In this document: positions 5,281 through 12,327 of the stretch, in pieces | How the letters are laid out: every line of letters starts with the position of its first letter | Numbering within the stretch: the first letter of the stretch is position 1 | DNA from: Candidatus Jorgensenbacteria bacterium CG23_combo_of_CG06-09_8_20_14_all_54_14 | GTDB lineage: Bacteria; Patescibacteriota; Minisyncoccia; UBA6257; GWB1-50-10 | NCBI GenBank assembly: GCA_002772205.1 | Contig: PCRZ01000030.1 | Span: 1-14,614 of the forward strand | Direction of reading: 5' to 3' | Length of the DNA: 14,614 bases | The notes under the pieces: generated by a model | The model's input: only the letters and a program-made list of their open reading frames with translations | The model's database searches: none | Told to the model about the DNA's origin: nothing | Program-made: the position numbers and the translations under genes

Positions 5281-6387
5281 CTATACCTCTCCCTCCAGCT
5301 CCTCCAAAAGTTTCTTCGCCTTCGCGGAGAGGTGCTTGGGGAGTTTCACGTCAAGCGTCACATGGAGATCCCCGCGGCCCGATGAGCCAAATCGCGGCAT
5401 GCCGCGCCCAGGCACCCGCAATTCCTCGCGGAGATTCCAGCCCGCGGGGACAGCCACGGAAAACCGTTCACCGCTTATATCTGTGAGCTCAACCTTCTTC
5501 CCAAGGAGCAGATCGGAGATTTGGACGTTCTTTTGGGTGAAGAGTTCATTCTTCTTCCGGCGAAACGCCGTGTGGGGTTTCACACGCACCACCACGTAGA
5601 GGTCGCCGCTCCCCGTGCCATGCTCCCCCGCCTCGCCGAGCCCCGCGAGCTTCACCACCTGCCCGTCGTCCACCCCGGGCGCGATGGAGAGCTCCACCTC
5701 CCGCGTTCCCGCCGTGCGCCCGCTCCCCTTACAGGCGGTGCAGGATGCTACAGGCACCTCGCCGCGCCCGCGGCAGGTCGGGCACGCCTTCACCTGCGCA
5801 AAGTTGCCGAAGAAGGTCTGGCGCTGCTCGCGTATCTCACCGCGCCCCCTGCAGGTGGTACAATCGGAAAGCCCTTTCGCCTTATCATATCCCACCCCGC
5901 CGCATACATGGCACGGCACGTGCGCCGAGAAACGAATATGCCGCCGCACGCCGCGGAACGCTTCCTCAAGGGTAAGCTCTTGTACAATCTCCACGTCGGC
6001 ACCGCGCGTATAGGTCTGCCGGCGTGGGGCGCCGCCGAAGTGCTCAAAGATATTCTCAAAAATATCGGCGAAGTTCCCGAGGTCCTCCCCCATGTTCACG
6101 TTCCACCCGAATCCTCCGGGACTGAATCCGCCGAAGCCCTCGAACCCTGAGCCTGCCGAAGGGCCCCCTCCGCCTTGGGAGGAAAAAACGGTACCGAAGC
6201 GGTCATACTGGGTCCGCTTCTCACGATTCCCCAGCACCTGGTATGCCTCGTTCAATTCCTTGAACTTCGCGTCGCTCCCCCCCGTCTTGTCAGGGTGGTA
6301 TTGATGGGCGAGACGCCGGTATGCCTTTTTAATGTCCTCTTCGGAGGCAGTGCGGGAAACGCCGAGAATTTGGTAGTAGTCCTTCAT
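5281..6387 (-). CDS. dnaJ: chaperone protein DnaJ
   Basis: A 368-residue type I J-protein. J-domain at 1-68 with HPD at 31-33, which stimulates DnaK ATPase; a Gly/Phe-rich linker (72-99); a zinc domain with four CxxCxGxG modules (C159, C176, C202, C216) for two zinc ions; then the substrate-binding beta domains. The length is normal. It is the last gene of the hrcA-grpE-dnaK cluster, but separated from dnaK by a membrane-protein gene and from that gene by a 138-base spacer, so it may have its own promoter. No Shine-Dalgarno precedes the ATG. Part of the Gly/Phe linker (PSAGSGFEG, 76-84) is encoded by a CCCTTCGG...AGGG repeat-like string. TAG is the stop. Confidence 0.98.
   Translation of the reverse strand: MKDYYQILGVSRTASEEDIKKAYRRLAHQYHPDKTGGSDAKFKELNEAYQVLGNREKRTQYDRFGTVFSSQGGGGPSAGSGFEGFGGFSPGGFGWNVNMGEDLGNFADIFENIFEHFGGAPRRQTYTRGADVEIVQELTLEEAFRGVRRHIRFSAHVPCHVCGGVGYDKAKGLSDCTTCRGRGEIREQRQTFFGNFAQVKACPTCRGRGEVPVASCTACKGSGRTAGTREVELSIAPGVDDGQVVKLAGLGEAGEHGTGSGDLYVVVRVKPHTAFRRKKNELFTQKNVQISDLLLGKKVELTDISGERFSVAVPAGWNLREELRVPGRGMPRFGSSGRGDLHVTLDVKLPKHLSAKAKKLLEELEGEV
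6145..6163. repeat. CCCTGAGCCTGCCGAAGGG repeat-like string in dnaJ
   Basis: An imperfect 19-base palindrome (CCCT...AGGG) of a type that is very common in environmental bacterial genomes as a dispersed repeat. Here it encodes part of the flexible Gly/Phe linker, where an insertion would be harmless. Confidence 0.4.
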
Positions 6388-6525
6388 ACGCTTCGCTTAT
6401 GCGATGCTAATATACGAATACATGCTAATGATACGAATAAATTCGGGTTATTGTTATCGTCATCGTCATTAATCCGCGTTTCGAATTATCCGCATAAATC
6501 CGCCAAAATCAGCATAAATCAGCGT
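6388..6525. repeat. phased repeat spacer upstream of dnaJ
   Basis: ATC(C/A)GC motifs start at 6488, 6498, 6508 and 6518, exactly ten bases apart, preceded by another at 6472. The rest holds ATACGAAT and ATGCTAATG repeats (about 6405-6441) and a short ATCGTC run. No gene is seen and no clear promoter stands out. Confidence 0.75.
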
Positions 6526-7578
6526 TCACAGAATAACGAACTCGCGCGTGGCGGACTCCGTCACTACCCGCGCGAAACCCACCGCGACGAGGAGTTTGAA
6601 GAAGAGGTACGCCACGAACGCCACGAGCCAGAGGAAGAGCGAGAAGAAACCCCGAAGGGAGAGGAAGAGGGCAAGCGCGAGGAGAACCCCCGCAATCGTC
6701 TGGGTCCCCGGCGAAACGCGCGTCGCATAGCCCGCGGCGATGCGGTACGCCGCGTCGGTCACCTTTTCATCGCCCGCGATGGGGCCCAGCCGCGCGGCGA
6801 GCGCGACGCGGAGCGCCTCCGCGGCACCCTGCACCGTCCGTTTCTGGAGCTCTGGGGTGAGCCGTGAAAAACTCATTTCATCCCCCGCTAAATACTGCCG
6901 AACCATTTTTTGATCAACCGCAGGCATATTCCGAAGCTGTTTTTCCGCCACCCGCGCGAGCACCTCGCCCACCGTTTGATCAAGCCGCACGCCGCTCCAC
7001 ACGAGTCCCACCACCGGCTCGGAGGATTTGAGAAACTGGTCCACCAACTTTCGCCCGAGCGCATCGCTGAAACCGCCCCAGGCGAAGTAGTTCAGGTAGA
7101 AGAGCACCGTCGCGAAGAGGAGCACCCCCGTGAGGAGCCTGGGGAGAAACGCCCGCGTGACCGCCATGAAGCTAACCTTCATGCTGTTTTTGAGGACGTG
7201 CGCGCCATGCCCCACGCCGCCCGCGATAAACGCCGCCGCGAGCACCGCGCCGGCGATAAGGGGAATGGAAGGCACGGGATAGAGGTACTCCGTAAAGAGC
7301 GCGAGCGGCGCCACCCCCTGCAACGCCGCGATGGCCCTGAGAAGCAATCCATTTTTCACAAAAAAACCCTCAAGGATGAGCGCCACCAGGAAGAAAAAAC
7401 CTGCGGCGAGTCCGCCTACGAGGTACCGTGCCTCCGCGGTGGTGAAAAATAATTGAACCGCGTAGGCGGTGAGCACCCAGAGTGCCGCCCCCGTGAGCCC
7501 GAAGAAAAGTATCTTCAAACCGCTCCGGTCGGCCTCCTCCTCCTTGGACTGCCTCACTACCGTGTAGTTATCCTTCAT
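6526..7578 (-). CDS. multi-pass membrane protein of unknown function
   Basis: A 350-residue protein not recognised as a known family. Hydrophobic segments near 22-45, 52-73, 104-126, 146-166, 293-312 and 313-335 suggest six membrane spans. A soluble, charged, mostly helical stretch (about 170-290) lies between the fourth and fifth; it contains VGEVLARVAEKQLRNMPAVDQKMVRQYL. The N-terminal 20 residues are charged and probably cytoplasmic. Its ATG overlaps the dnaK stop by four bases (ATGA), so it is translated with dnaK and likely heat-regulated with it. Position inside a chaperone operon hints at a membrane-quality or stress role, but that is guesswork. Confidence 0.8.
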   Translation of the reverse strand: MKDNYTVVRQSKEEEADRSGLKILFFGLTGAALWVLTAYAVQLFFTTAEARYLVGGLAAGFFFLVALILEGFFVKNGLLLRAIAALQGVAPLALFTEYLYPVPSIPLIAGAVLAAAFIAGGVGHGAHVLKNSMKVSFMAVTRAFLPRLLTGVLLFATVLFYLNYFAWGGFSDALGRKLVDQFLKSSEPVVGLVWSGVRLDQTVGEVLARVAEKQLRNMPAVDQKMVRQYLAGDEMSFSRLTPELQKRTVQGAAEALRVALAARLGPIAGDEKVTDAAYRIAAGYATRVSPGTQTIAGVLLALALFLSLRGFFSLFLWLVAFVAYLFFKLLVAVGFARVVTESATREFVIL

Positions 7579-9443
7579 GGTTGGGTCGGCCCGCTGCTGC
7601 CCTCGGCGTTCTTCTCCGGCGGCTGCTGCCCTTTGTAGAGCGCCTCGCCTATTTTCTGGAGCGTCTGCGAGAGCTCCTGTATGGCGCCCTGGATCGCCGG
7701 GAGATCATCCTTCGACTGCTTCTCTTTCAGTACATCGATTTTTGCCTTCACCGCTTCAACTACGTCTTTCGGCACCTTCTCGCCTCCCTCGCGCAAGCTC
7801 TTCTCGGCCACGTAGATGAGGGACTCGGCCTGGTTCTTGACCTCAACCGCCTCACGCTTCTTCTGGTCCTCCGTCGCGTGTTCCGCCGCTTCGCGTTTCA
7901 GGCGCTCCACTTCCTCTTTGTTCAAACTGGTCGTCGCTTCTATCTTCACCGATTGCGCCTTGCCGGTGGCCTTATCTTTCGCGGAAACCGTGAGGATGCC
8001 GTTCGCGTCAATGTCAAAGGTCACCTCTATCTGGGGAAGGCCGCGGGGTGCGGGGGGGATGCCATCTAAAATGAAGCGCGCGAGGGTCTTATTGTCCGAC
8101 ATTAAGGGGCGCTCCCCCTGCCCGATATGGATCTCCACGGAGGTCTGGCTGTCGGCCGCGGTGGAGAACACCTGCGTCTTTGATGTGGGGACAGTCGTGT
8201 TCTTTTGGATCATTGGGGTTGCCACGCCGCCCAGGGTCTCAATGGAGAGGGAGAGCGGCGTCACGTCCAGGAGAAGGATATCCTTCACGTCGCCCTGGAA
8301 AATCCCCGCCTGCACCGCCGCGCCCACCGCTACCACCTCGTCGGGATTGATTCCCTTGTGGGGTTCCTTGCCGAAGAGTTTCTTCACCGCTTCCTGGATC
8401 GCCGGCATGCGCGTCTGGCCGCCGACGAGCACCACTTCGTTGATATCAGAAAACTTGAGGCCAGCACCCTTGGGGGGTGCGGCGGTCACCGCTTCCTTTA
8501 CAAGGGAAAGGGAGCGCTCAATAAGATCGCGCACAAGGTCTTCAAGTTTTGCCCGCGTGAGCTTCATGAGGAAATGCTTCGGCCCATCGGGTCCGGAGGT
8601 GATGTAGGGAAGGTTGATCTCGCTCTCCATGGCCGTGGAGAGTTCGTGCTTCGCCCGCTCGGCGGCCTCCTTTAAACGCTGGACGGCGAGCGCGTCCTTG
8701 GAGATATCAATACCCTCCTGCTTCTGGTATTCCTTGATGAGGTACTCAATGATGCGCTTGTCAAAATCGTCGCCGCCCAAGTGGGTGTCGCCGCCCGTCG
8801 CTTTCACCTCCACCGTGTCATCCCCCACCTCAAGGATGGAGATATCAAACGTCCCGCCGCCAAAATCGTAGACCACAATGCGCTCGCTCTTCTGTCGGTT
8901 CAGGCCATAGGCGAGTGCCGCGGCGGTCGGTTCGTTGATGATGCGGCGCACCTTGAAGCCGGCGATCTCGCCCGCATTCTTGGTCGCCTGGCGCTGAGAA
9001 TCGTCAAAGTAGGCCGGCACGGTGATGACCGCTTCCTCAATTTTCTCACCGAGCTTCGCCTCGGCATCCGTCTTGAGCTTCTGGAGCACCATGGCGGAAA
9101 TTTCTTCGGGTTTGTACCACCGATCACCCATCCTCACCTCCACCCCCCCCTGCGCGGAAGCACGCATCTCATAGGTAAGCCACGAGAGATCGCGCTGCAC
9201 CTCCGCGTCGCTCCAAGGGCGCCCGACCAGGCGTTTCACTGAAAATATGGTGTGCTTGGGATTCACCACCGCCTGGCGCTTCGCAAGAAGCCCCACGAGC
9301 CGCTCCCCCGATTTGGAGAGCGCCACGATGGAAGGGGTGGTGCGGTTGCCTTCGTGATTCTCAAGCACGACCGGCTCCCCGCCCTGCACGACGGCCATGG
9401 CGGAGTTCGTGGTCCCGAGATCAATTCCTAAAATTTTGCTCAT
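7575..9443 (-). CDS. dnaK: molecular chaperone DnaK (Hsp70)
   Basis: A 622-residue Hsp70. The ATPase domain shows ILGIDLGTTNSAMAV (4-18), VITVPAYFDDSQRQATKNAG, RIINEPTAAALAYGL, VVYDFGGGTFDISIL and VVLVGGQTRMPAIQ; the linker DVTPLSLSIETLGGV and substrate-binding domain follow, then a helical lid. The tail ends in a Gln/Pro-rich stretch without an EEVD-like end. The length is typical. It lies third in CIRCE-hrcA-grpE-dnaK order, 121 bases after grpE, and its stop overlaps the next gene. The spacer before it consists of 7-bp and 10-bp tandem repeats, and there is no strong Shine-Dalgarno. TGA is the stop. Confidence 0.99.
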   Translation of the reverse strand: MSKILGIDLGTTNSAMAVVQGGEPVVLENHEGNRTTPSIVALSKSGERLVGLLAKRQAVVNPKHTIFSVKRLVGRPWSDAEVQRDLSWLTYEMRASAQGGVEVRMGDRWYKPEEISAMVLQKLKTDAEAKLGEKIEEAVITVPAYFDDSQRQATKNAGEIAGFKVRRIINEPTAAALAYGLNRQKSERIVVYDFGGGTFDISILEVGDDTVEVKATGGDTHLGGDDFDKRIIEYLIKEYQKQEGIDISKDALAVQRLKEAAERAKHELSTAMESEINLPYITSGPDGPKHFLMKLTRAKLEDLVRDLIERSLSLVKEAVTAAPPKGAGLKFSDINEVVLVGGQTRMPAIQEAVKKLFGKEPHKGINPDEVVAVGAAVQAGIFQGDVKDILLLDVTPLSLSIETLGGVATPMIQKNTTVPTSKTQVFSTAADSQTSVEIHIGQGERPLMSDNKTLARFILDGIPPAPRGLPQIEVTFDIDANGILTVSAKDKATGKAQSVKIEATTSLNKEEVERLKREAAEHATEDQKKREAVEVKNQAESLIYVAEKSLREGGEKVPKDVVEAVKAKIDVLKEKQSKDDLPAIQGAIQELSQTLQKIGEALYKGQQPPEKNAEGSSGPTQP

Positions 9444-9462
9444 GTTGTTTGTTATTTTACTC

Positions 9463-9490
9463 TTTGCTATTTGCTATTTGCCCTTTGCTA
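9463..9490. repeat. 7-bp tandem repeat upstream of dnaK
   Basis: Four units with exact 7-base spacing: TTTGCTA, TTTGCTA, TTTGCCC, TTTGCTA. It lies 20 bases before the dnaK start codon, where a ribosome binding site would be looked for. Confidence 0.85.
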
Positions 9491-9514
9491 TTTTAGACCC
9501 TAATTGAATTAGAC

Positions 9515-9554
9515 ACGGATTTATACGGATTGAAACGGATTTATACGGATTTTA
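9515..9554. repeat. 10-bp tandem repeat between grpE and dnaK
   Basis: ACGGAT starts at 9515, 9525, 9535 and 9545; the full units are ACGGATTTAT, ACGGATTGAA, ACGGATTTAT, ACGGATTTTA. The motif is close to the GCGGATTTA and CTGATTTAT units upstream of rplJ. Confidence 0.9.
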
Positions 9555-9564
9555 TCAGCCATCG

Positions 9565-10098
9565 TTATCTGTCATCGTTATCATTTTGCCCTTTGCTCAC
9601 CTTCACCCGTGCGGGACGGAGGACCCTCCCGCCGAACGCATACCCCCGGCTCTCCTCCTCCGCCACGGTCCCCGGGGGATATTCCGAGGTCATTTCCCCC
9701 ACCCCCTCGTGGCGCGCCGGATCAAACGGTGTCCCAGGCGGCGCAAGGATCGTCTCAAGGCCGCGCCGTTTCAAAATATCCTCTAACTGTCCACGGATGA
9801 GGTAAAACCCGCGTTTTGCTTCCCCATCATCATTCACCGCCGCGAGCCCCAAGTCAAAACTATCAAAGAGCGCGAGGAGCTCGGCAATGAGGGCCTCGGT
9901 TGAGAATTGTGCGAACACACTGAAGCGTTCCTCCTCCTCCTTACGGTAGTTCGCGAGGTCCGCCTTCGCGCGCTTCCACCCATTCAGGTATTCATCACGC
10001 TCCCGCGCACAGCGACCCAGCGCATCCTCCGCACCCGCAGCTTCCGCTGCCGCTATTTTTTGCTCTTCCTTTTTTTCTTCTTTTTCTTCCATGGTCAT
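9565..10098 (-). CDS. grpE: nucleotide exchange factor GrpE
   Basis: About 177 residues from the ATG at 10098. Acidic/Lys-rich N-terminus, then the long dimer helix with the family signature WKRAKADLANYRKEEEER and the C-terminal beta domain (LETILAPPGTPFDPARHEGVGEM, then VLRPARVKVSKG). GrpE drives ADP release from DnaK. The start four bases after the hrcA stop is chosen because upstream codons overlap hrcA and do not resemble GrpE; the second ATG two codons later is equally possible. No Shine-Dalgarno is seen, so translation is probably coupled to hrcA. Confidence 0.96.
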   Translation of the reverse strand: MTMEEKEEKKEEQKIAAAEAAGAEDALGRCARERDEYLNGWKRAKADLANYRKEEEERFSVFAQFSTEALIAELLALFDSFDLGLAAVNDDGEAKRGFYLIRGQLEDILKRRGLETILAPPGTPFDPARHEGVGEMTSEYPPGTVAEEESRGYAFGGRVLRPARVKVSKGQNDNDDR

Positions 10099-10102
10099 AT
10101 GG

Positions 10103-10780
10103 CTATTGGCACAGCGCGCGGAACAGCCGCAACGATTTTTCATAATCCATCCGCGTGGGACCCACCGCGGAAATGAGGAGCGGCTTTCCGTTATGCGCCA
10201 CCTTCCCCACTATCACCGAGAGGTGTGTGCTCTTCGTGAGCGGGTTTTGGCCTACGAACACCTGCGGCCACACCTCTTCGCTCCACCACGCCCGCTGCGC
10301 CATAAGGCGTTCCGGGAGAAGGGAGATATCCCGCATGACCACCAACAGTTCCCCCCTATCTTCCAAATCTAATTCTCCCACTAATTCATCCAAACCGCTC
10401 TCGTACACGTAATCCGCCTGCGGTGCATACCCCACAGAAAATACCCCCAAATAATCCGCCACCTCATCCACGAGCGTGCGCGGCGTTCTCCCTAAGAGTG
10501 TATGGGCGAGCCGGAGAAACGAAGTCCGAGCTTCTTGTGCCTCCTCCTGCATCCATTCCACATAGCAGCGGTAGGCCTTGTTTGTCGGAAAACGGCCGCC
10601 AGAGGGATGCTCCTGGAAAAAGAAATTATCCCCCGTGAGGTTATTCAATTCCCAGCGAATCATCGCCGGCTTAATGCCAAAATCAAACGCACGGAACAGG
10701 TGCTCGGAGGTTACCGGCTTGCCGGTGTGGATAAACTCTTCCACGGCACTTTTCAAAATAGATTGCGTGCGAGCCTTCAT
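10103..10780 (-). CDS. hrcA: heat-inducible transcription repressor HrcA (short form)
   Basis: The repressor that binds CIRCE. The N-terminal winged helix is clear (ILKSAVEEFIHTGKPVTSEHL, then AMIRWELNNLTGDNFFFQEHPSGGRFPTNKAYRCYV split over 10-75), and the C-terminal end has FVGQNPLTKSTHLSVIV and ISAVGPTRMDYEKSLRLFRAL, as in HrcA. At 225 residues it is well short of the roughly 340 usual, with most of the missing length in the middle, a reduction likely in this lineage. A CIRCE operator lies 18 bases upstream and shares bases with the promoter, which is classical autoregulation. The -10 box is only eight bases before the ATG, so the mRNA is probably leaderless; no Shine-Dalgarno is present. 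Confidence 0.93.
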   Translation of the reverse strand: MKARTQSILKSAVEEFIHTGKPVTSEHLFRAFDFGIKPAMIRWELNNLTGDNFFFQEHPSGGRFPTNKAYRCYVEWMQEEAQEARTSFLRLAHTLLGRTPRTLVDEVADYLGVFSVGYAPQADYVYESGLDELVGELDLEDRGELLVVMRDISLLPERLMAQRAWWSEEVWPQVFVGQNPLTKSTHLSVIVGKVAHNGKPLLISAVGPTRMDYEKSLRLFRALCQ

Positions 10781-10788
10781 TACCGTTC

Positions 10789-10817
10789 AGTATAGGATTA
10801 GCACTCGGACAAGTCAA
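10789..10817 (-). promoter_or_regulatory. hrcA operon promoter
   Basis: TTGACT (10817-10812, 5 of 6), a 17-base spacer and TATACT (10794-10789, 5 of 6). The -35 and most of the spacer lie within CIRCE. The predicted start is 0-2 bases before the hrcA ATG. Confidence 0.85.
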
Positions 10818-10824
10818 GTGCTAA
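10798..10824. promoter_or_regulatory. CIRCE operator
   Basis: TTAGCACTC, nine bases, AAGTGCTAA: the consensus inverted repeat TTAGCACTC-N9-GAGTGCTAA with one mismatch. HrcA bound here would cover the -35 and spacer of its own promoter. Confidence 0.95.
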
Positions 10825-11025
10825 TGCGATACCAATATACTAATGCATACGAATTATACGAATAATGCTAATGATTTGTATCCATTCGCATCAATTCGCA
10901 TCAATTCGCCCGCCTGCCAACGCCTGTCCGATGATTCGTGTCTAAACCTAAATGTACCGAAAAGCTGTGTGTAGAGAAAAAACAAAAATAAAGGCTGTGG
11001 CGGGCAGGTATATTAGCATCGATTT
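10825..11025. repeat. spacer with 9- and 10-bp repeats upstream of hrcA
   Basis: ATTCGCATCA-like units start at 10884, 10894 and 10904, exactly ten bases apart, preceded by ATACGAATTATACGAATAAT-type repeats (about 10846-10865). No gene is seen, and no clear terminator for the pilin gene that ends at 11026, only a T-rich run on the minus strand (10992-10976). Confidence 0.7.
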
Positions 11026-11979
11026 TTACGGACAGGTGGTGGCGGCGGTTACCAAAGTTCCGGCATTGTTCACGGTCACGCGGTAGCAGGTGCTGGACGG
11101 CGCCATGAGGATGAGTCCGTAGGTGGAAGTGGAAAAACCGACATCCCCGGTGGATTTAATCTTCGTCGTGGAGAGCGCTGAGGGTGATGTACCAACGCCA
11201 ACTCGCCCGTCGGTGCCGATGGTCAGGTTCCCTGAGAGGTAGGCGTTCGCCCAGTTGAGGCTCGCGCCACCCACATCAAGGGTGCCGCCCGTCGCCGGGA
11301 GGATACTTGAATCAAAAGTCGCCGCCGAGATGCGAGCCACCGCCCCAGACCACGTGCGGGTGGCTTGCGATTTTGTGCTGGAAGAGTTGTACGAGAGCGC
11401 AATGTCAAACTGCACCACTGAAAGCCCCGTGGGGTTCTCAAATTTTTTCACCGAGAATCCCGCCACCGTCACCTTGTCGTTTGTGAGGGGCGAGGCAGGT
11501 GCCGCGCCAATCGTGGAGGACCCCTGCTCAAGGTATACGGCGGTGCCGCTCGCATAGACGAATGTTCTATCAAGCGTGGAGGAAGGCATGCGGAGCACGA
11601 GTGTGGTGGAGGATACCCCCGCCGCGTTCTCCACGGCGGCTGATTCCCGCACCAGCCGCTGTATGGTGCCCGCAACAAAGGTGAGCTGCTGATTCACCTC
11701 ATTCACAGAGGTCTGGCGCAGCTGCGTTTGGGTAACGGCGGTAAGGATATTGATGAGAAATACCGCGGCGACCGAGAAAATCGCGCCATAGATGAGAAGC
11801 TCAATGAGTGTGAACCCCGTTAGAGATCCGCCCTGCCGTAGGCAGGCCTGCCTGCTCCGATTTGAGTCCTCGGGACTCTCATCGAGAGTCTCGGGACCGG
11901 CGGGCAGGGCGGCATCCACCTTGGGGTGGTTTATCTCTAACGGGGTGAATCCCGACTTGGAATGTTTGTAAGATGGCAT
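11026..11979 (-). CDS. type IV pilin-like protein with fibre-like C-terminus and split leader
   Basis: A 317-residue protein from the ATG at 11979, chosen because an extended -10 (TGGTATAAT) lies just upstream. A prepilin motif appears twice: SGFTPLEI at 9-16, and SLTGFTLIELLIYGAIFSVAAVF from 52, the genuine one, with cleavage after G55, Phe+1 and Glu+5 and the hydrophobic helix. The 45 codons between are a palindromic insertion (see the repeat entry); removing it gives the normal short leader MPSYKHSKSG followed by FTLIELL. The middle is a Ser/Thr-rich pilin-like domain. Residues about 225-317 (LDVGGASLNWANAYLSG, IGTDGRVGVGTSP, STCYRVTVNNAGTL) resemble fibre/adhesin C-terminal repeats. It would be an exported surface filament or pseudopilin protein; whether the displaced leader is still cut is uncertain. 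Confidence 0.8.
   Translation of the reverse strand: MPSYKHSKSGFTPLEINHPKVDAALPAGPETLDESPEDSNRSRQACLRQGGSLTGFTLIELLIYGAIFSVAAVFLINILTAVTQTQLRQTSVNEVNQQLTFVAGTIQRLVRESAAVENAAGVSSTTLVLRMPSSTLDRTFVYASGTAVYLEQGSSTIGAAPASPLTNDKVTVAGFSVKKFENPTGLSVVQFDIALSYNSSSTKSQATRTWSGAVARISAATFDSSILPATGGTLDVGGASLNWANAYLSGNLTIGTDGRVGVGTSPSALSTTKIKSTGDVGFSTSTYGLILMAPSSTCYRVTVNNAGTLVTAATTCP
11810..11949 (-). mobile_element. 135-bp in-frame palindromic insertion in the pilin leader
   Basis: The 14-base terminal inverted repeats ACCCCGTTAGAGAT (11814-11827) and ATCTCTAACGGGGT (11933-11946) enclose a second pair, CCGCCCTGCC/GGCAGGGCGG (11828-11837, 11903-11912), a 14-base palindrome AGGCAGGCCTGCCT (11840-11853) and GACTCTC-ATC-GAGAGTC. 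TTCAC lies at both outer ends on the minus strand, 135 bases apart, like a target duplication. 135 is divisible by three, so the frame is kept, and excision restores a canonical prepilin. Confidence 0.75.
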
Positions 11980-11991
11980 AAACGTCTGAAC

Positions 11992-12012
11992 TGGTATATT
12001 TCTATTATACCA
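11992..12012 (-). promoter_or_regulatory. extended -10 promoter of the pilin gene within an inverted repeat
   Basis: TGG-TATAAT (12012-12004) is an extended -10; no good -35 is seen. It is part of a perfect repeat TGGTATA-N7-TATACCA (11992-12012) that could bind a repressor. The predicted leader is about 18 bases with no Shine-Dalgarno. Confidence 0.55.
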
Positions 12013-12124
12013 CGCGCCCCGCTGAACAGCGGTGTGTTTGCGGTGAAGGCGGCTCCCACACCGCAGAACGCCGCTCGGTAACGGTCCGCTGTTTTTTCCC
12101 ACCCCCTACCTTCTTATGTCCTTC

Positions 12125-12160
12125 TTATGTCCTATTGGACGGCCGTCCAATAGGACATAA
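12125..12160. repeat. solitary 36-bp perfect palindrome
   Basis: Arm TTATGTCCTATTGGACGG followed directly by its reverse complement. Same length, absence of loop and ACGGCCGT centre as the palindromes around the Cas2-fold gene, though the arms share only about 10 of 18 bases with them. No Cas2-like gene or remnant lies beside it. Confidence 0.97.
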
Positions 12161-12327
12161 AGATAAAGATAGGGGGTTCTGCGAATTTCCGATTTTCCAC
12201 GTTTTTCCCGCGTTTTTCCCGCGTTCTTCCCGCGCTTTTTGCGCTCCATGCGCCGGGCTTCCGCGCCGGCACTTCTCTCTTCACATACTTGTAGTGAGCC
12301 TACCAAACCTACCATCTCTAAAGAGCG

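Larger units (their letters stand above)
11980..12327. other. intergenic stretch: promoter, palindrome, 11-bp array
   Basis: No gene is supported. It holds, in order, the pilin promoter (11992-12012), a tandem TTCTTATGTCC doublet (about 12111-12132), a 36-bp palindrome (12125-12160), and an 11-base-step array of CGTTTTTCCCG-like units at 12200, 12211, 12222 and 12233. The small open frames across it are low-complexity Lys/Arg-rich products of that array. Confidence 0.7.

Noticed and set aside
6910..7452. Plus-strand open frame rich in Arg, His and Glu opposite the membrane-protein gene
   Set aside because: Its composition is the usual shadow of a hydrophobic GC-rich gene on the other strand, and no start signal is seen.
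7581..9242. Several plus-strand open frames opposite dnaK
   Set aside because: They are all antisense to a conserved chaperone gene; long antisense frames are expected in GC-rich DNA.
12106..12315. 69-codon Lys/Arg-rich open frame between the pilin and ftsQ-like genes
   Set aside because: It is low-complexity translation of the 11-bp array and of the 36-bp palindrome, with no ribosome binding site.
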